Shown here in pieces: positions 49,277-58,334 of a stretch of 64,000 bases of DNA. The position numbers were made by a program, and so were the translations under genes. This DNA comes from Cerrena zonata (lineage: Eukaryota > Basidiomycota > Agaricomycetes > Polyporales > Cerrenaceae): NCBI GenBank assembly GCA_038087015.1, contig JASBNA010000015.1, forward strand, positions 1 through 64,000. Direction: 5' to 3'. How positions within the stretch are numbered: position 1 is the stretch's first letter; each line of letters starts with the position of its first letter. The notes beneath the pieces were generated by a model. That model saw only the letters and a program-made list of their open reading frames with translations. It made no database searches and was not told the origin of the DNA.

Positions 49277-50396
49277 ATGTCAGGCGATATCACCCATAGG
49301 AAGCTGAATGAAACTTATACGTTCAATACCCCACCTGCAGATGCTCCCATCGAAGTCTTAAATGAGTTTTACTGGACAAAAGATCTCGAACCTCATGTTA
49401 AGAGGAGGAAATTAATCTTAGCAAAATATCCAGAAGTTAGAAAGTTAACAGGATATGAAACTAAAACCAAATGGTATGTTATGGGGGTTGTTGCATTACA
49501 AGTGGCAGTAGCATATTACTTAAGAAACGTTCATCCTTTTACTTTTAAATTCATAGCTTTAGCCTACGTTATTGGTGCAACTGCAAATCAAGCCATTTTT
49601 TTGGCAATTCACGAACTTTCCCATAACTTACTCTTTAAAAAACCAATTCATAACAAGTTATTTGCAATCTTTACTAACATTCCAATCGGAATCCCTTACT
49701 CTGCCTCATTTCAACCTTATCATCAATTGCATCATAAATTTATGGGAGATGAGAACTTAGACACTGATTTACCAACAAAATTTGAAGGTATAATATTATC
49801 AAACTTATTGGGTAAAGTATTCTTTGCTTGTTGCCAAATTTTCTTTTATGCCTTGAGACCAATGTTTATTACTCAAATCAGATTCACCTATATCCATTTA
49901 CTTAACATCATCTTCCAAGTCTTTATAGATATCATTTTAGTTAAAAACTTTGGTTGGTATTCTTTCTTCTATTTCGTTATGTCATCGTTCTTAGCAGGTT
50001 CTTTACATCCATGTGCTGGTCACTTCATAGCCGAACATTATGTTTTGAATGAGAACAATAAGCCAAGACAGAGTAACGATAAAGATGGTAACATTTCTCC
50101 AGATTTATTACCACCTGAAACTTATTCCTATTACGGATCTTTGAATTTAGTCACTTGGAATGTTGGATATCATAATGAACACCATGACTTTCCTTATATT
50201 GCTTGGACTAAATTACCTGAGTTGAGAAAAATTGCAGCCTGAATTTTATGATCCTTTACCTCAAGTTAATTCTTGGTGTGGAGTCATTTGGTGGTTTATA
50301 TTTAATGATATAAATACTTTATGGAATAGAGTGAAAAGAACCGGAAAGGAAAAGCATGGTCATAAAATTGATAATTTGGATCAAAATCAAAATTGA
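49277..50396 (+). CDS. DES1: Sphingolipid delta-4 desaturase, frameshifted near the C-terminus
   Basis: The first frame (49277-50242, 321 codons) has the sphingolipid desaturase N-terminus and all three His boxes: HELSH (112-116), HQLHH (149-153) and HNEHH (299-303). It then stops at TGA 50240-50242 inside the conserved LRKIAPEFYD motif, reading LRKIAA-stop. One base further on, CCTGAATTTTATGAT (50238 on) restores PEFYDPLPQVNSW and runs 52 codons to a stop at 50394-50396, the normal C-terminus. Removing one base (G at 50237) would give an intact protein of about 371 residues. The enzyme makes the 4,5 double bond of ceramide for glucosylceramide. The local sequence GCC-TGA-A resembles the stop-codon +1 frameshift site of yeast antizyme (GCG-TGA-C), so recoding is an alternative to mutation or error. 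Confidence 0.85.
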
Positions 50397-50543
50397 AATT
50401 TAAAGAAAAATATAAAAAAGAATTGTATGTTATATAAATTTTTATAGATTATGTTAAGTATACCACACGTATGAGATTATTTGAATGTCAATGTATAAAA
50501 GTATATTCTATAGAAACGGTATTTACAAATTATTTAAAGTTGA

Positions 50544-52220
50544 TTATAAGTTTTGTAACAAACGAGTGATTTCATCTAAACCATCTCTATTCAACAGAGA
50601 TAACTTACCTTCGACAGATTTAACAAGGTCTTCAACCTTAACAAGATCACCTTCATCACTATCATCACCTTGACCTAAAACTTTAACCCTAACTTGACCT
50701 TGAGGATATTCTTCTTTACCTAAAATAACTGCAACTTGAGAGCCAGATTTATCAGCAGCATCAAACTGCTTACGAATATTTGGTTTGGCTTTATATAAAA
50801 ATTCAGAGTTAATCCCTGCAGACCATAATTTATTAGTGACTTCCATTCTTTCTTTTAAGAAACCGTTCCAACCTTCACCACCACCAAAGGCCATAACGAA
50901 AACTTGAGTTTGTGACGAACTTAATTTTTCTAATTGTTTTGCAGCTCTTGCTTTAATAATAGAGAAAATTCTTTCGACACCAAATGAAATACCAACACAT
51001 GGAATGGATTTACCATTGGAGAACATACCAACTAAGTTATCATAACGACCACCAGCAGCGATTGAACCAACACCAACGTATTCAGAGGCGTCTTCAACTT
51101 CCTTGGTTTCTTTTTTAGCTTTTTCTTTTAATTCACTAGCATTAGTTGGTGGAGCAGAAGCAGCAGTAACGGCTTCATAGATTAAACCAGTATAATAATC
51201 TAAACCTCTTGCTAATGATAAATCAAAAGAAAGATGTTTTTCAATACCAAATGCTTCAACATAGTCAGCTAAAATTGTCATTTCTTCAATACCTTTTTGG
51301 GCTGATTCGTTTGATTTTAAGATTTCAGCATTAGTTAAAAAAGTTAAGACATCACGAATAGTACCGTTAACTTTAACAAACTCACCAATTTTATCGGCAA
51401 CTTCTTCTGGTTGGTTTTTTTCAACAACCATTTCCTTTTTAACAGCTTCCCAAGGAGATTTATCTAATTTATCAACAGCGGAGGAGATTTTTCTGACATC
51501 ATCATCTTTAACACCACATGCTTGGAAAATACCATCCAAAATCTTTCTGTGATTTAATTTAATTTTGAAATCATTAATACCCAAACCAGTTAAACCTTCG
51601 GTGGTGATTTTTAAAATTTCTGAATCTGGAACCATAGTATCATAATTACCAGCTATATCGAAATCACATTGGTAAAATTCTCTCATTCTACCTTTAGTCA
51701 TTGCTGGTTGATCTCTTCTATAAACCTTAGCAATATGAAATCTTTTAATGTTACTGATTGAATTACATGCGACGAATCTGGCAAAAGGAACAGTCAAATC
51801 GTATCTTAAAGAGGTTAATTCACCCCCTTGATCTTCTAAATTATAAATTAATTTAGAATCTTCACCATATTTACCAGTTAAAATTTCTCTTAATTCAAAA
51901 ACTGGAGTATCAATAGTAACCCCACCGTGTCTTTTGAAAAGTGAACTCAATGAACCAAAGACAGCTTCTCTGATAATCATATCCTTATCAGCCCAATCCT
52001 TGGTACCTTTTGGAGTCTTTAATAAGAATTGTTGATCTTGTTTCTTGGATTTCTTACTTTGTTTCTTGGATTGAGCTGGGGCAGCTTTTTCAACCGGGGT
52101 TGAGGCAGCAGCAGCAGCAGCAGCAGCAGCAGCTTGTGTAGCTTGTTCGGAGGACATCTTATAAGTTCTTCTTAATAACGGAATGGTCTTGCTTAAAGGG
52201 CTAGTCAACCTTTGCAACAT
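50544..52220 (-). CDS. HTS1: Histidyl-tRNA synthetase, mitochondrial and cytosolic
   Basis: 558 residues from the ATG at 52220, with a second in-frame ATG at 52157 (residue 22). The first 21 residues are basic without acids, which is a mitochondrial presequence. Saccharomyces HTS1 is known to make both enzymes from two ATGs. Class II synthetase blocks: motif 2 [20 protein letters not shown], the His-binding [13 protein letters not shown], motif 3 [10 protein letters not shown], and the C-terminal anticodon domain. A run of ten Ala is encoded by a GCA/GCT/GCC repeat (about 52108-52137). An upstream TTG extension was not used. Convergent with DES1. Confidence 0.95.
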   Translation of the reverse strand: MLQRLTSPLSKTIPLLRRTYKMSSEQATQAAAAAAAAAASTPVEKAAPAQSKKQSKKSKKQDQQFLLKTPKGTKDWADKDMIIREAVFGSLSSLFKRHGGVTIDTPVFELREILTGKYGEDSKLIYNLEDQGGELTSLRYDLTVPFARFVACNSISNIKRFHIAKVYRRDQPAMTKGRMREFYQCDFDIAGNYDTMVPDSEILKITTEGLTGLGINDFKIKLNHRKILDGIFQACGVKDDDVRKISSAVDKLDKSPWEAVKKEMVVEKNQPEEVADKIGEFVKVNGTIRDVLTFLTNAEILKSNESAQKGIEEMTILADYVEAFGIEKHLSFDLSLARGLDYYTGLIYEAVTAASAPPTNASELKEKAKKETKEVEDASEYVGVGSIAAGGRYDNLVGMFSNGKSIPCVGISFGVERIFSIIKARAAKQLEKLSSSQTQVFVMAFGGGEGWNGFLKERMEVTNKLWSAGINSEFLYKAKPNIRKQFDAADKSGSQVAVILGKEEYPQGQVRVKVLGQGDDSDEGDLVKVEDLVKSVEGKLSLLNRDGLDEITRLLQNL

Positions 52221-52537
52221 AAACTTTACTAGAAGTGACGAATGTCTGAGATAAGTGATATTGGATGAGTTCAATTTTTTTTCTCACTGAAAAATTTGAT
52301 TGAAAAGATGATTCATTTTTTCTCTTGACAATTTGCAATCTTATGATGATTGAACTACAGCTTATATTTTCCATTGAAGTCATTATAGTATAAAAATCTA
52401 TGAACAGGGAAAAATCAAAATCAAAAAAAAAAAAGGTTAAAAAAAAAGTCAGATCTATGCAACAAAATGGTAGTAACTAAAAGAAGAAAGAAAGAATTGA
52501 ATTCAAGATATCATTACTCATAAACTTAATTGAGTGG
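52221..52537. other. HTS1 promoter / BNA2 3' region
   Basis: AT-rich spacer with A tracts (52420-52448). The two genes are co-oriented on the minus strand. No gene seen. Confidence 0.5.
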
Positions 52538-53896
52538 TTAATCTTCATTGATGGCGTTTGGTCTAGAATACTTCAATCTCATGACCCCATCACTAAGGAT
52601 TCTTTTACCCCAGTTACCAGCCGCAGGATCACCAGTTTCATCTCTACATTGTTTTAAGAAAGGTAATAAAGAAGTACCACCAGTACCTTTTTCTTCGACC
52701 CCTTTCTTTTTAGATTTAGCCAAACCAGATCTTAATGTAGAAGACGAACCCAATTTACTTGACTTTTTAGCTTGAAGAACAACATAACGAGTAACGATTT
52801 GAATATGTTTATCTCTAAAAGCTTTCAACATTGCTAAACAAGCATCATAACTTAAGATCAAGTCAGGGTTTTCATCTTGATTTTTTAAAACGTAATCACG
52901 AACATTGGAAATTTTTTCCAATTTGGCGAGAAAGTCTTGATGTTTACCAGGCATATAAAGTTTCATTTCATTCATAAAACTATTTTCAGTAGGTTTATTC
53001 AAATTCTGTTGTTCATGAGGAGCAGGTCTTTCACCGGTTGAGAAATGTTTAACATTTAATAAGATATCTAAAAATTGAATTAAAGAAGATTGTGCATTGG
53101 AACCACCAGCATAACTTCTTGGAGTTGATTCATCACCATAATATATACCATTTTTATCCAAACCAACGTCAGCCATGCCTTTCCAACCAGCAAGATAAGG
53201 TCTGATTCTAAAATAAAAAACGTGGGGGTCACACATTTCTTCCATTTTCATCAAGACTGAACCTAAATTATCAATACATTCAGCTAATTTTTGTAAATTG
53301 GTTACTAATAGTTCAATATTATCTTGCTCAATGTTTTTTAAAACTTCCATACCAAGTTTGATGGCAAACGATCCTTTATATTCAAAATAAACACTCACCA
53401 AGTAAAACCAACTTTCATCAATAGAACCAGTGAAAGTATTTATTGTAGTCAAATTATCAAGATCAAATTTACCCTCATTGTCTGAAGTCTCCGAAGGCAA
53501 GATTTCTTTAAAATTCCAAAGACATAATCCAGAGTAAGTGGCCAAAGGAGGTAATCTAAGATATTCTGAAACTTTTAATAACGGGTTTGCTATTTGCTTA
53601 GGTAATTTGTCAGTGGGTTCATTAACACCCCATATATAAGCATGGGTTAAGAATGTTAATACCTGGTAGGCTCTTCTATACTGAGCATCATCTTCAAGCA
53701 ATCCGGTCTCTAATTCTGGCATCTTGTCAACCAAACTTCTTATTCTTTTAGTCAATATTAAAGATGGTAGGTTATTCACCAAGTCTTCCCATGGCTTATA
53801 ATAATCCTGAGGTAACCTAACTAACGGGAACTTATTTGGCAAAAACCCCGAGGTAGGAAACACATCAAAGTCTTCCATACGCAATGTATCACTCAT
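52538..53896 (-). CDS. BNA2: Indoleamine/tryptophan 2,3-dioxygenase
   Basis: 452 residues from the ATG at 53896, matching the Saccharomyces length. The frame is open about 57 codons further upstream to a TTG, but that part is not family-like. A heme enzyme that opens the indole ring of tryptophan to N-formylkynurenine, the first step of de novo NAD synthesis. Blocks seen: FFxxVSVYFEYKG-type region, FYFRIRPYLAGW, YAGGSNAQSSLIQ, and the proximal heme ligand His319 in MPGKHQDFLAKL. Lies head-to-tail behind a heme peroxidase gene on the same strand. Confidence 0.93.
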   Translation of the reverse strand: MSDTLRMEDFDVFPTSGFLPNKFPLVRLPQDYYKPWEDLVNNLPSLILTKRIRSLVDKMPELETGLLEDDAQYRRAYQVLTFLTHAYIWGVNEPTDKLPKQIANPLLKVSEYLRLPPLATYSGLCLWNFKEILPSETSDNEGKFDLDNLTTINTFTGSIDESWFYLVSVYFEYKGSFAIKLGMEVLKNIEQDNIELLVTNLQKLAECIDNLGSVLMKMEEMCDPHVFYFRIRPYLAGWKGMADVGLDKNGIYYGDESTPRSYAGGSNAQSSLIQFLDILLNVKHFSTGERPAPHEQQNLNKPTENSFMNEMKLYMPGKHQDFLAKLEKISNVRDYVLKNQDENPDLILSYDACLAMLKAFRDKHIQIVTRYVVLQAKKSSKLGSSSTLRSGLAKSKKKGVEEKGTGGTSLLPFLKQCRDETGDPAAGNWGKRILSDGVMRLKYSRPNAINED

Positions 53897-54236
53897 TTGT
53901 TCTTCTGGTGTTGTTCCTCTGGTGTTGTTCCAGTGAAGAAAATGATGGATTTGATAATGGTTATATACTTCCGCAGTTTTGAAAATGGCGTCATAAAGAA
54001 AATTTTTACCACCAAAAAGAAAAGTGCGGTCTCCGGTACCGACTTCTCCATTACTGCAAATTAGCAACTGCTATACTGGAGTATAGTTTATGGAGTGTGT
54101 TAGAGCTATTGGAGCTTATTAGGGTAATATGAGCTCATTAGTGCTATTGGAGCTCATCAAAGTTTACTGAAGTATACCAGGTGTACTAGATGATCTAAGA
54201 CATATATTATATAGATTCTTATAGATTTACATAAAG
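53897..54236. other. BNA2 promoter region
   Basis: Contains the repeated words GCTATTGGAGCT and GAGCTCATTAG (about 54105-54160). The open frame that runs through the left part in the BNA2 frame lacks an ATG. Confidence 0.5.
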
Positions 54237-55916
54237 TTATGTTGGCAAAAGGACATTTCCCCCGGAATCTCTTTCAATACCCAATTCCAATAGTTTGCCG
54301 AAGACAATACAGAAATCCTTAAAGAAGAGTGATTGGTTATAAGCGTATACTCTAACCCACTTTGCAAAATGTTTATCTCTGATTAACTCCAAATCGGTGT
54401 TTAGCATCATTAGAGATTTATCCCCATTATAGTATTGGGACCTACCGGTTTCAGGAACAATTCCAAGCTGCCAATGTTCTTCTAAAAGGACTTTATAAAA
54501 CTGATTATCGAATTTTATTGGATCTTGGGTCCATTTACCGTCCCACCCACTATATTTTTTATGGCAGCGACCCAAGCCATGAGCCCCTAAGAGAAGCACC
54601 ATTTCCTGGTCGTTGAATCCCATTCTTCCAAAAGTTGATCTAATATGAGAAGCTGCTTTATCACCAAATGGTAATCGACCATTTGGAGGTACTTTATCAT
54701 TGGTTAGACAATCGACTCTACCACACTTCCAAGGTATGGTAGGACACCCCATTGATTCAAGGGCAATTTTGCCAGCCAAAGTCCATAAATCCGAATAACT
54801 AATACGGGGGTAATTTTGTTTAATTGGTTCAAGGGCATTTCTTGCAATTTCCAATCCAGTGTTACCTTCGTCGGTAATTTCTGGTAGAAATCTCATGGTT
54901 GCGCCATTTGAACCACCAGTTTTGGTTTGTACATCATAAGTTGCACAACAATGCCATGCCAATCTGAGTACGATGGGTGCTAAACTGCCGTCGTCATAGT
55001 TAGGCTGAGGTAATATTGACTTAATTTCATTCGATACTAAGTTAATATAATTGGTTTCATTAACCCCAATTGACCGGATAAACTTTGAAGGCTTGGGAGC
55101 GACTTTCAATCTAAGTTTATGTGTTTTATTACCGTTTTGAATTTGTAATTCCACAAAATTCGAATTGGTTCGGGGAGCTTCTTGTACCGCTGGTGAGAAT
55201 AGCTGAGGTGGAGATTCTGACTTCCCCAAATTGAGCAATTCATTTGGGTTCAGACGGTAGGCCAATTCTTGCTTCAATCTTAAATAATCCTGAAACCCAT
55301 CTTTTTTGGTCAATTGAATTCCTTTGAATGTATAACCAGGCTTTACACCTGTATTAAGACCTGGAAGCTTATTGATAACACACACTGGGCTATGTAGAAG
55401 ATACCGATCAAAGATGTAGTCTGCATTTAATGATAAACAACCTAATTTTTGTAAATTTTCTCTGTTCAACTCATTAAAATCATGCCATTCTTCAGCAAAA
55501 TGCGTGAAGAGTTTCAGTCTTGCCATATATTTATAGTAAAATAAATGGAGCCTTTGCATCAAAGTCAATCTCTCATTCTTCTTATGCTGTAACAAGATTT
55601 GGTACTCGACATGGTCATCAAAAGGTGAGACTGGGGGTGAGCTATACAAATGGAATATTCTGGCTAACATGCGAGGGGGATTAACCACTCTCTTGACAAA
55701 CCTAAGCAACGAAAGACTAATAAATATCATTATCTGGTAGTACCAAACAATACCTAATTGTGAAAATAACCAGGGAAGGAGAAGATACTTGAAAATTGCA
55801 CCCAAAACTCCGGTCGCCTGTTGCACTGCTCTGCGCCTGAAGCTCGCTCTGCTTCTCAGGGAAGCCTTACCCAACTTGGCCCTGGGGTTAAGATCGTTGT
55901 TATAGTTTACCGGCAT
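54237..55916 (-). CDS. Membrane-anchored heme peroxidase (CcP-like domain fused to an unknown N-terminal half)
   Basis: 559 residues from the ATG at 55916. The C-terminal about 275 residues are a class I peroxidase of the cytochrome c peroxidase type. The distal site is Arg318-Leu-Ala-Trp321-His322, the proximal His446 is in LLGAHGLGRCH, and a Trp is kept in DGKWTQDP at the CcP Trp191 region. The first about 285 residues are not peroxidase. They have a basic start (KASLRSRASFRRR), two adjacent hydrophobic segments at about 38-75, and then a charged helical region with no domain I recognise. There is no Met near the junction and no in-frame stop, so this is one reading frame. Such putative heme-binding peroxidases are known in CTG yeasts, but I do not know this N-terminal part. 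Cell location: membrane-anchored, organelle uncertain. Confidence 0.8.
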   Translation of the reverse strand: MPVNYNNDLNPRAKLGKASLRSRASFRRRAVQQATGVLGAIFKYLLLPWLFSQLGIVWYYQIMIFISLSLLRFVKRVVNPPRMLARIFHLYSSPPVSPFDDHVEYQILLQHKKNERLTLMQRLHLFYYKYMARLKLFTHFAEEWHDFNELNRENLQKLGCLSLNADYIFDRYLLHSPVCVINKLPGLNTGVKPGYTFKGIQLTKKDGFQDYLRLKQELAYRLNPNELLNLGKSESPPQLFSPAVQEAPRTNSNFVELQIQNGNKTHKLRLKVAPKPSKFIRSIGVNETNYINLVSNEIKSILPQPNYDDGSLAPIVLRLAWHCCATYDVQTKTGGSNGATMRFLPEITDEGNTGLEIARNALEPIKQNYPRISYSDLWTLAGKIALESMGCPTIPWKCGRVDCLTNDKVPPNGRLPFGDKAASHIRSTFGRMGFNDQEMVLLLGAHGLGRCHKKYSGWDGKWTQDPIKFDNQFYKVLLEEHWQLGIVPETGRSQYYNGDKSLMMLNTDLELIRDKHFAKWVRVYAYNQSLFFKDFCIVFGKLLELGIERDSGGNVLLPT

Positions 55917-56331
55917 TGTCAGATCTAACGTATTAGTTTGTGGTTGCAACCATTTACTCTGATATATATATGGATCAATACACCCGTACACCAATAAAAA
56001 GGGGAATGGGTCTTTCTGTTTGCTTTAATTCGGGGGATTCACACGACAAGAATTCAAAATACCATAGTAGATAAGACGGTATTCGAAAATGGGTACTAGT
56101 ACGCGAAAGCTAGCATAGTCAATTGTGTGGTGGGCATGTAGTCACAATATTGTATGTAGAGGAAAACCCTGAGTACGGAATTTTAGGGTCATGAAATTAG
56201 CACCGGTGGAAGAAGAACAAAAAAAAAAAAAAAAACTATGAGCGAAAAACCGTAAAATCGTAAATTATCAAAACGTATCCATAATTGCACGAGAGAAGAG
56301 GATAGGAAGTCAATTAATCAAATAAGTCAAG
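55917..56331. other. Divergent promoter peroxidase / RVS167
   Basis: Has a perfect Rap1-like site (55980-55992) 64 bp from the peroxidase ATG and an A-tract near 56219-56235. No gene seen. Confidence 0.55.
55980..55992 (+). promoter_or_regulatory. Rap1-consensus site ACACCCGTACACC
   Basis: Matches all 13 positions of the Saccharomyces Rap1 consensus ACACCCRYACAYM. Located between the divergent peroxidase and RVS167 genes. Binding by the CTG-clade Rap1 is inferred. Confidence 0.5.
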
Positions 56332-57621
56332 ATGTCATTCAAAGGGTTTAAGAAGTCAATAGTGAGGGCCCCCCAGAATTTTCGTCAAAAGATGAATATG
56401 GGAGAAGTCACCAGTGATGCCGTTTATCAAGATGCAGAAAGGAGATTTAAAGAGATGGAGAGTGAAACCAAGAAGTTGAGTAGTGAATCCCAGCGTTATT
56501 TTAAGTCGGTGAATGGGATGTTGGATTATCAAATTGATTTCAGTAAAGCCATTGAAGAGATTTATAAGCCAATTAGTGGTCGATTAAGTGATCCAAGTTC
56601 TACAGTTCCCGAAGATAATCCGGAGGGGATTCAAGCCTCAGAACAATATAGAGCAGTAGTCAATGAATTAAAGGAAACATTGAAACCGGATTTAGAATTG
56701 ATTGAAAAAAGAATTGTGCAACCAGCACAAGAGTTATTAAAAGTGATTCAATCGATTCGTAAAATGGCTACCAAAAGAGATCATAAACAAGTTGATTTAG
56801 ATAGACGTAATAGAACATTTAAAAAATATGAAGAGAAGAAGGAAAGAACTCCTAAAGATGAAGAAAAAATGTATAGTGCTGAAGCAGAAGTCCAAGTTGC
56901 ACAACAAGAATATGATTATTATAATGAATTATTGAAAAATGAATTACCAATATTATTTCAAATGCAAAGTGATTTTATTAAACCATTATTTGTGAGTTTC
57001 TATTATATGCAATTAAACATTTTCTATACCTTATATCAAAGAATGGAAGAATTGAAAATTCCTTATTTTGATTTACAAAGTGATATCGTGGAAGCTTATC
57101 ATTTTAAAAAGGGTAACGTCGAAGAACAAACCGATGCAATTGGTGTTACTCACTTCAAAGTTGGCCACGCTAAAAATAAATTAGAAGCTACTAAAAGAAG
57201 ACAACAATTAATGGCTAACCATAACGCCGGTACCAACACCAGTGCCACCACCACCGGCACTGGCCCTGGTGAGCAATTACCAGCTTACACTTCAGGTCAA
57301 TACTCTGGATACCAACCAGATCAAAAGGCCACCTACCAACCTCCCCAATACGGTACCCAGTCTGCTTCAGCCTCAACGGTGACTAGCCCAGTAACTGGGT
57401 ACTCTTCTCCGTTGAGTGCACCGGCAATCCCAGCCTACGGTGCTAGCCAAACGTGTACTGCATTATACGACTACACTGCCCAAGCCCAAGGTGATTTAAC
57501 GTTTACTGCGGGCTCAGTAATTGAAATCATTGATCGCACCAGTGACGCCAATGGTTGGTGGACCGGTAAGTACAATGGTCAAACTGGGGTTTTCCCAGGT
57601 AATTACGTTCAATTAAATTAA
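56332..57621 (+). CDS. RVS167: BAR-SH3 endocytosis protein Rvs167
   Basis: 429 residues. The amphiphysin homologue that tubulates and helps cut endocytic membranes together with Rvs161. The BAR domain takes residues 1 to about 245 ([20 protein letters not shown] start, [38 protein letters not shown]). A Gly/Pro/Ala/Gln-rich linker follows to about 370, and an SH3 domain sits at about 372-428 ([34 protein letters not shown]). Slightly shorter than the Saccharomyces protein because of the linker. Divergent from the peroxidase gene. Confidence 0.95.
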   Translation: MSFKGFKKSIVRAPQNFRQKMNMGEVTSDAVYQDAERRFKEMESETKKLSSESQRYFKSVNGMLDYQIDFSKAIEEIYKPISGRLSDPSSTVPEDNPEGIQASEQYRAVVNELKETLKPDLELIEKRIVQPAQELLKVIQSIRKMATKRDHKQVDLDRRNRTFKKYEEKKERTPKDEEKMYSAEAEVQVAQQEYDYYNELLKNELPILFQMQSDFIKPLFVSFYYMQLNIFYTLYQRMEELKIPYFDLQSDIVEAYHFKKGNVEEQTDAIGVTHFKVGHAKNKLEATKRRQQLMANHNAGTNTSATTTGTGPGEQLPAYTSGQYSGYQPDQKATYQPPQYGTQSASASTVTSPVTGYSSPLSAPAIPAYGASQTCTALYDYTAQAQGDLTFTAGSVIEIIDRTSDANGWWTGKYNGQTGVFPGNYVQLN

Positions 57622-58334
57622 TAAACCCAGTAACCCAGTATTAAACAATTCACGGTTTAATGCTTAGCTGATACTTAAACGTTAATACTCTTATTTAAAT
57701 TTAGATAGTTTGCTTAATATACTTTAGTTTGTTTAGTACCGCAATTTACGAGTCGACATGAAATTGCATGTTCTAGAAGTATAAATGGACCCAACCCCGT
57801 CAGTCATCTCCAAGTCCACCATCGCCAATCGACCATCAGTAATCTACTTACGAATGGCTATCCTCATCGATTGATCTACTTATAAAATCGATAGTCTTGA
57901 CCCTGTTCTATTTTTGTAAACAACAAATCATCAATAGCAAAAAGACCCGACCCCCGCGCACGACCCTTTTTTGGAGCCCACCCCCCGGTCTTCATCAACA
58001 ACAGAAAAACACCCAAACACAAATTTTACCAGTTACAGTCACAACCGCCGATTGACAACTACAATTAACAACCAACAAGCAAATAATCAATTAGCCCAGT
58101 TACATTCGCTTACTTTCATCAACAAGTTTAGTGGAAACAACGTCATTCAAATATCATCATAGAGAAGGAAAGAAAGCGAAGGATTGCCCCTGCATTTTAT
58201 TTGAGTATCATCACCCTTCCCATTAGATACTTATTAAGCCTTGTCTATTTATATTACTTATATATTAGATCTTATATTATTGAAGAAAGCGAAAGAACGG
58301 GATACCGAAAAGGAAATCATACCAGTTTTGAATC
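57622..58334. other. Long leader/promoter of the RhoGAP gene
   Basis: About 710 bp. A 63-codon open frame at 57971-58162 starts only at TTG and is Asn/Thr/Ser-rich, so I do not call it a gene. The right part is AC-rich, then AT-rich with TATATTA stretches. A long 5' leader is likely. Confidence 0.45.

Noticed and set aside
53897..54067. Upstream extension of the BNA2 reading frame
   Set aside because: It starts at TTG and the extra 57 residues are not family-like. The ATG at 53896 gives the normal BNA2 length.
57971..58162. 63-codon open frame in the RhoGAP leader
   Set aside because: It begins at TTG, not ATG, and is Asn/Thr-rich; more likely untranslated leader.
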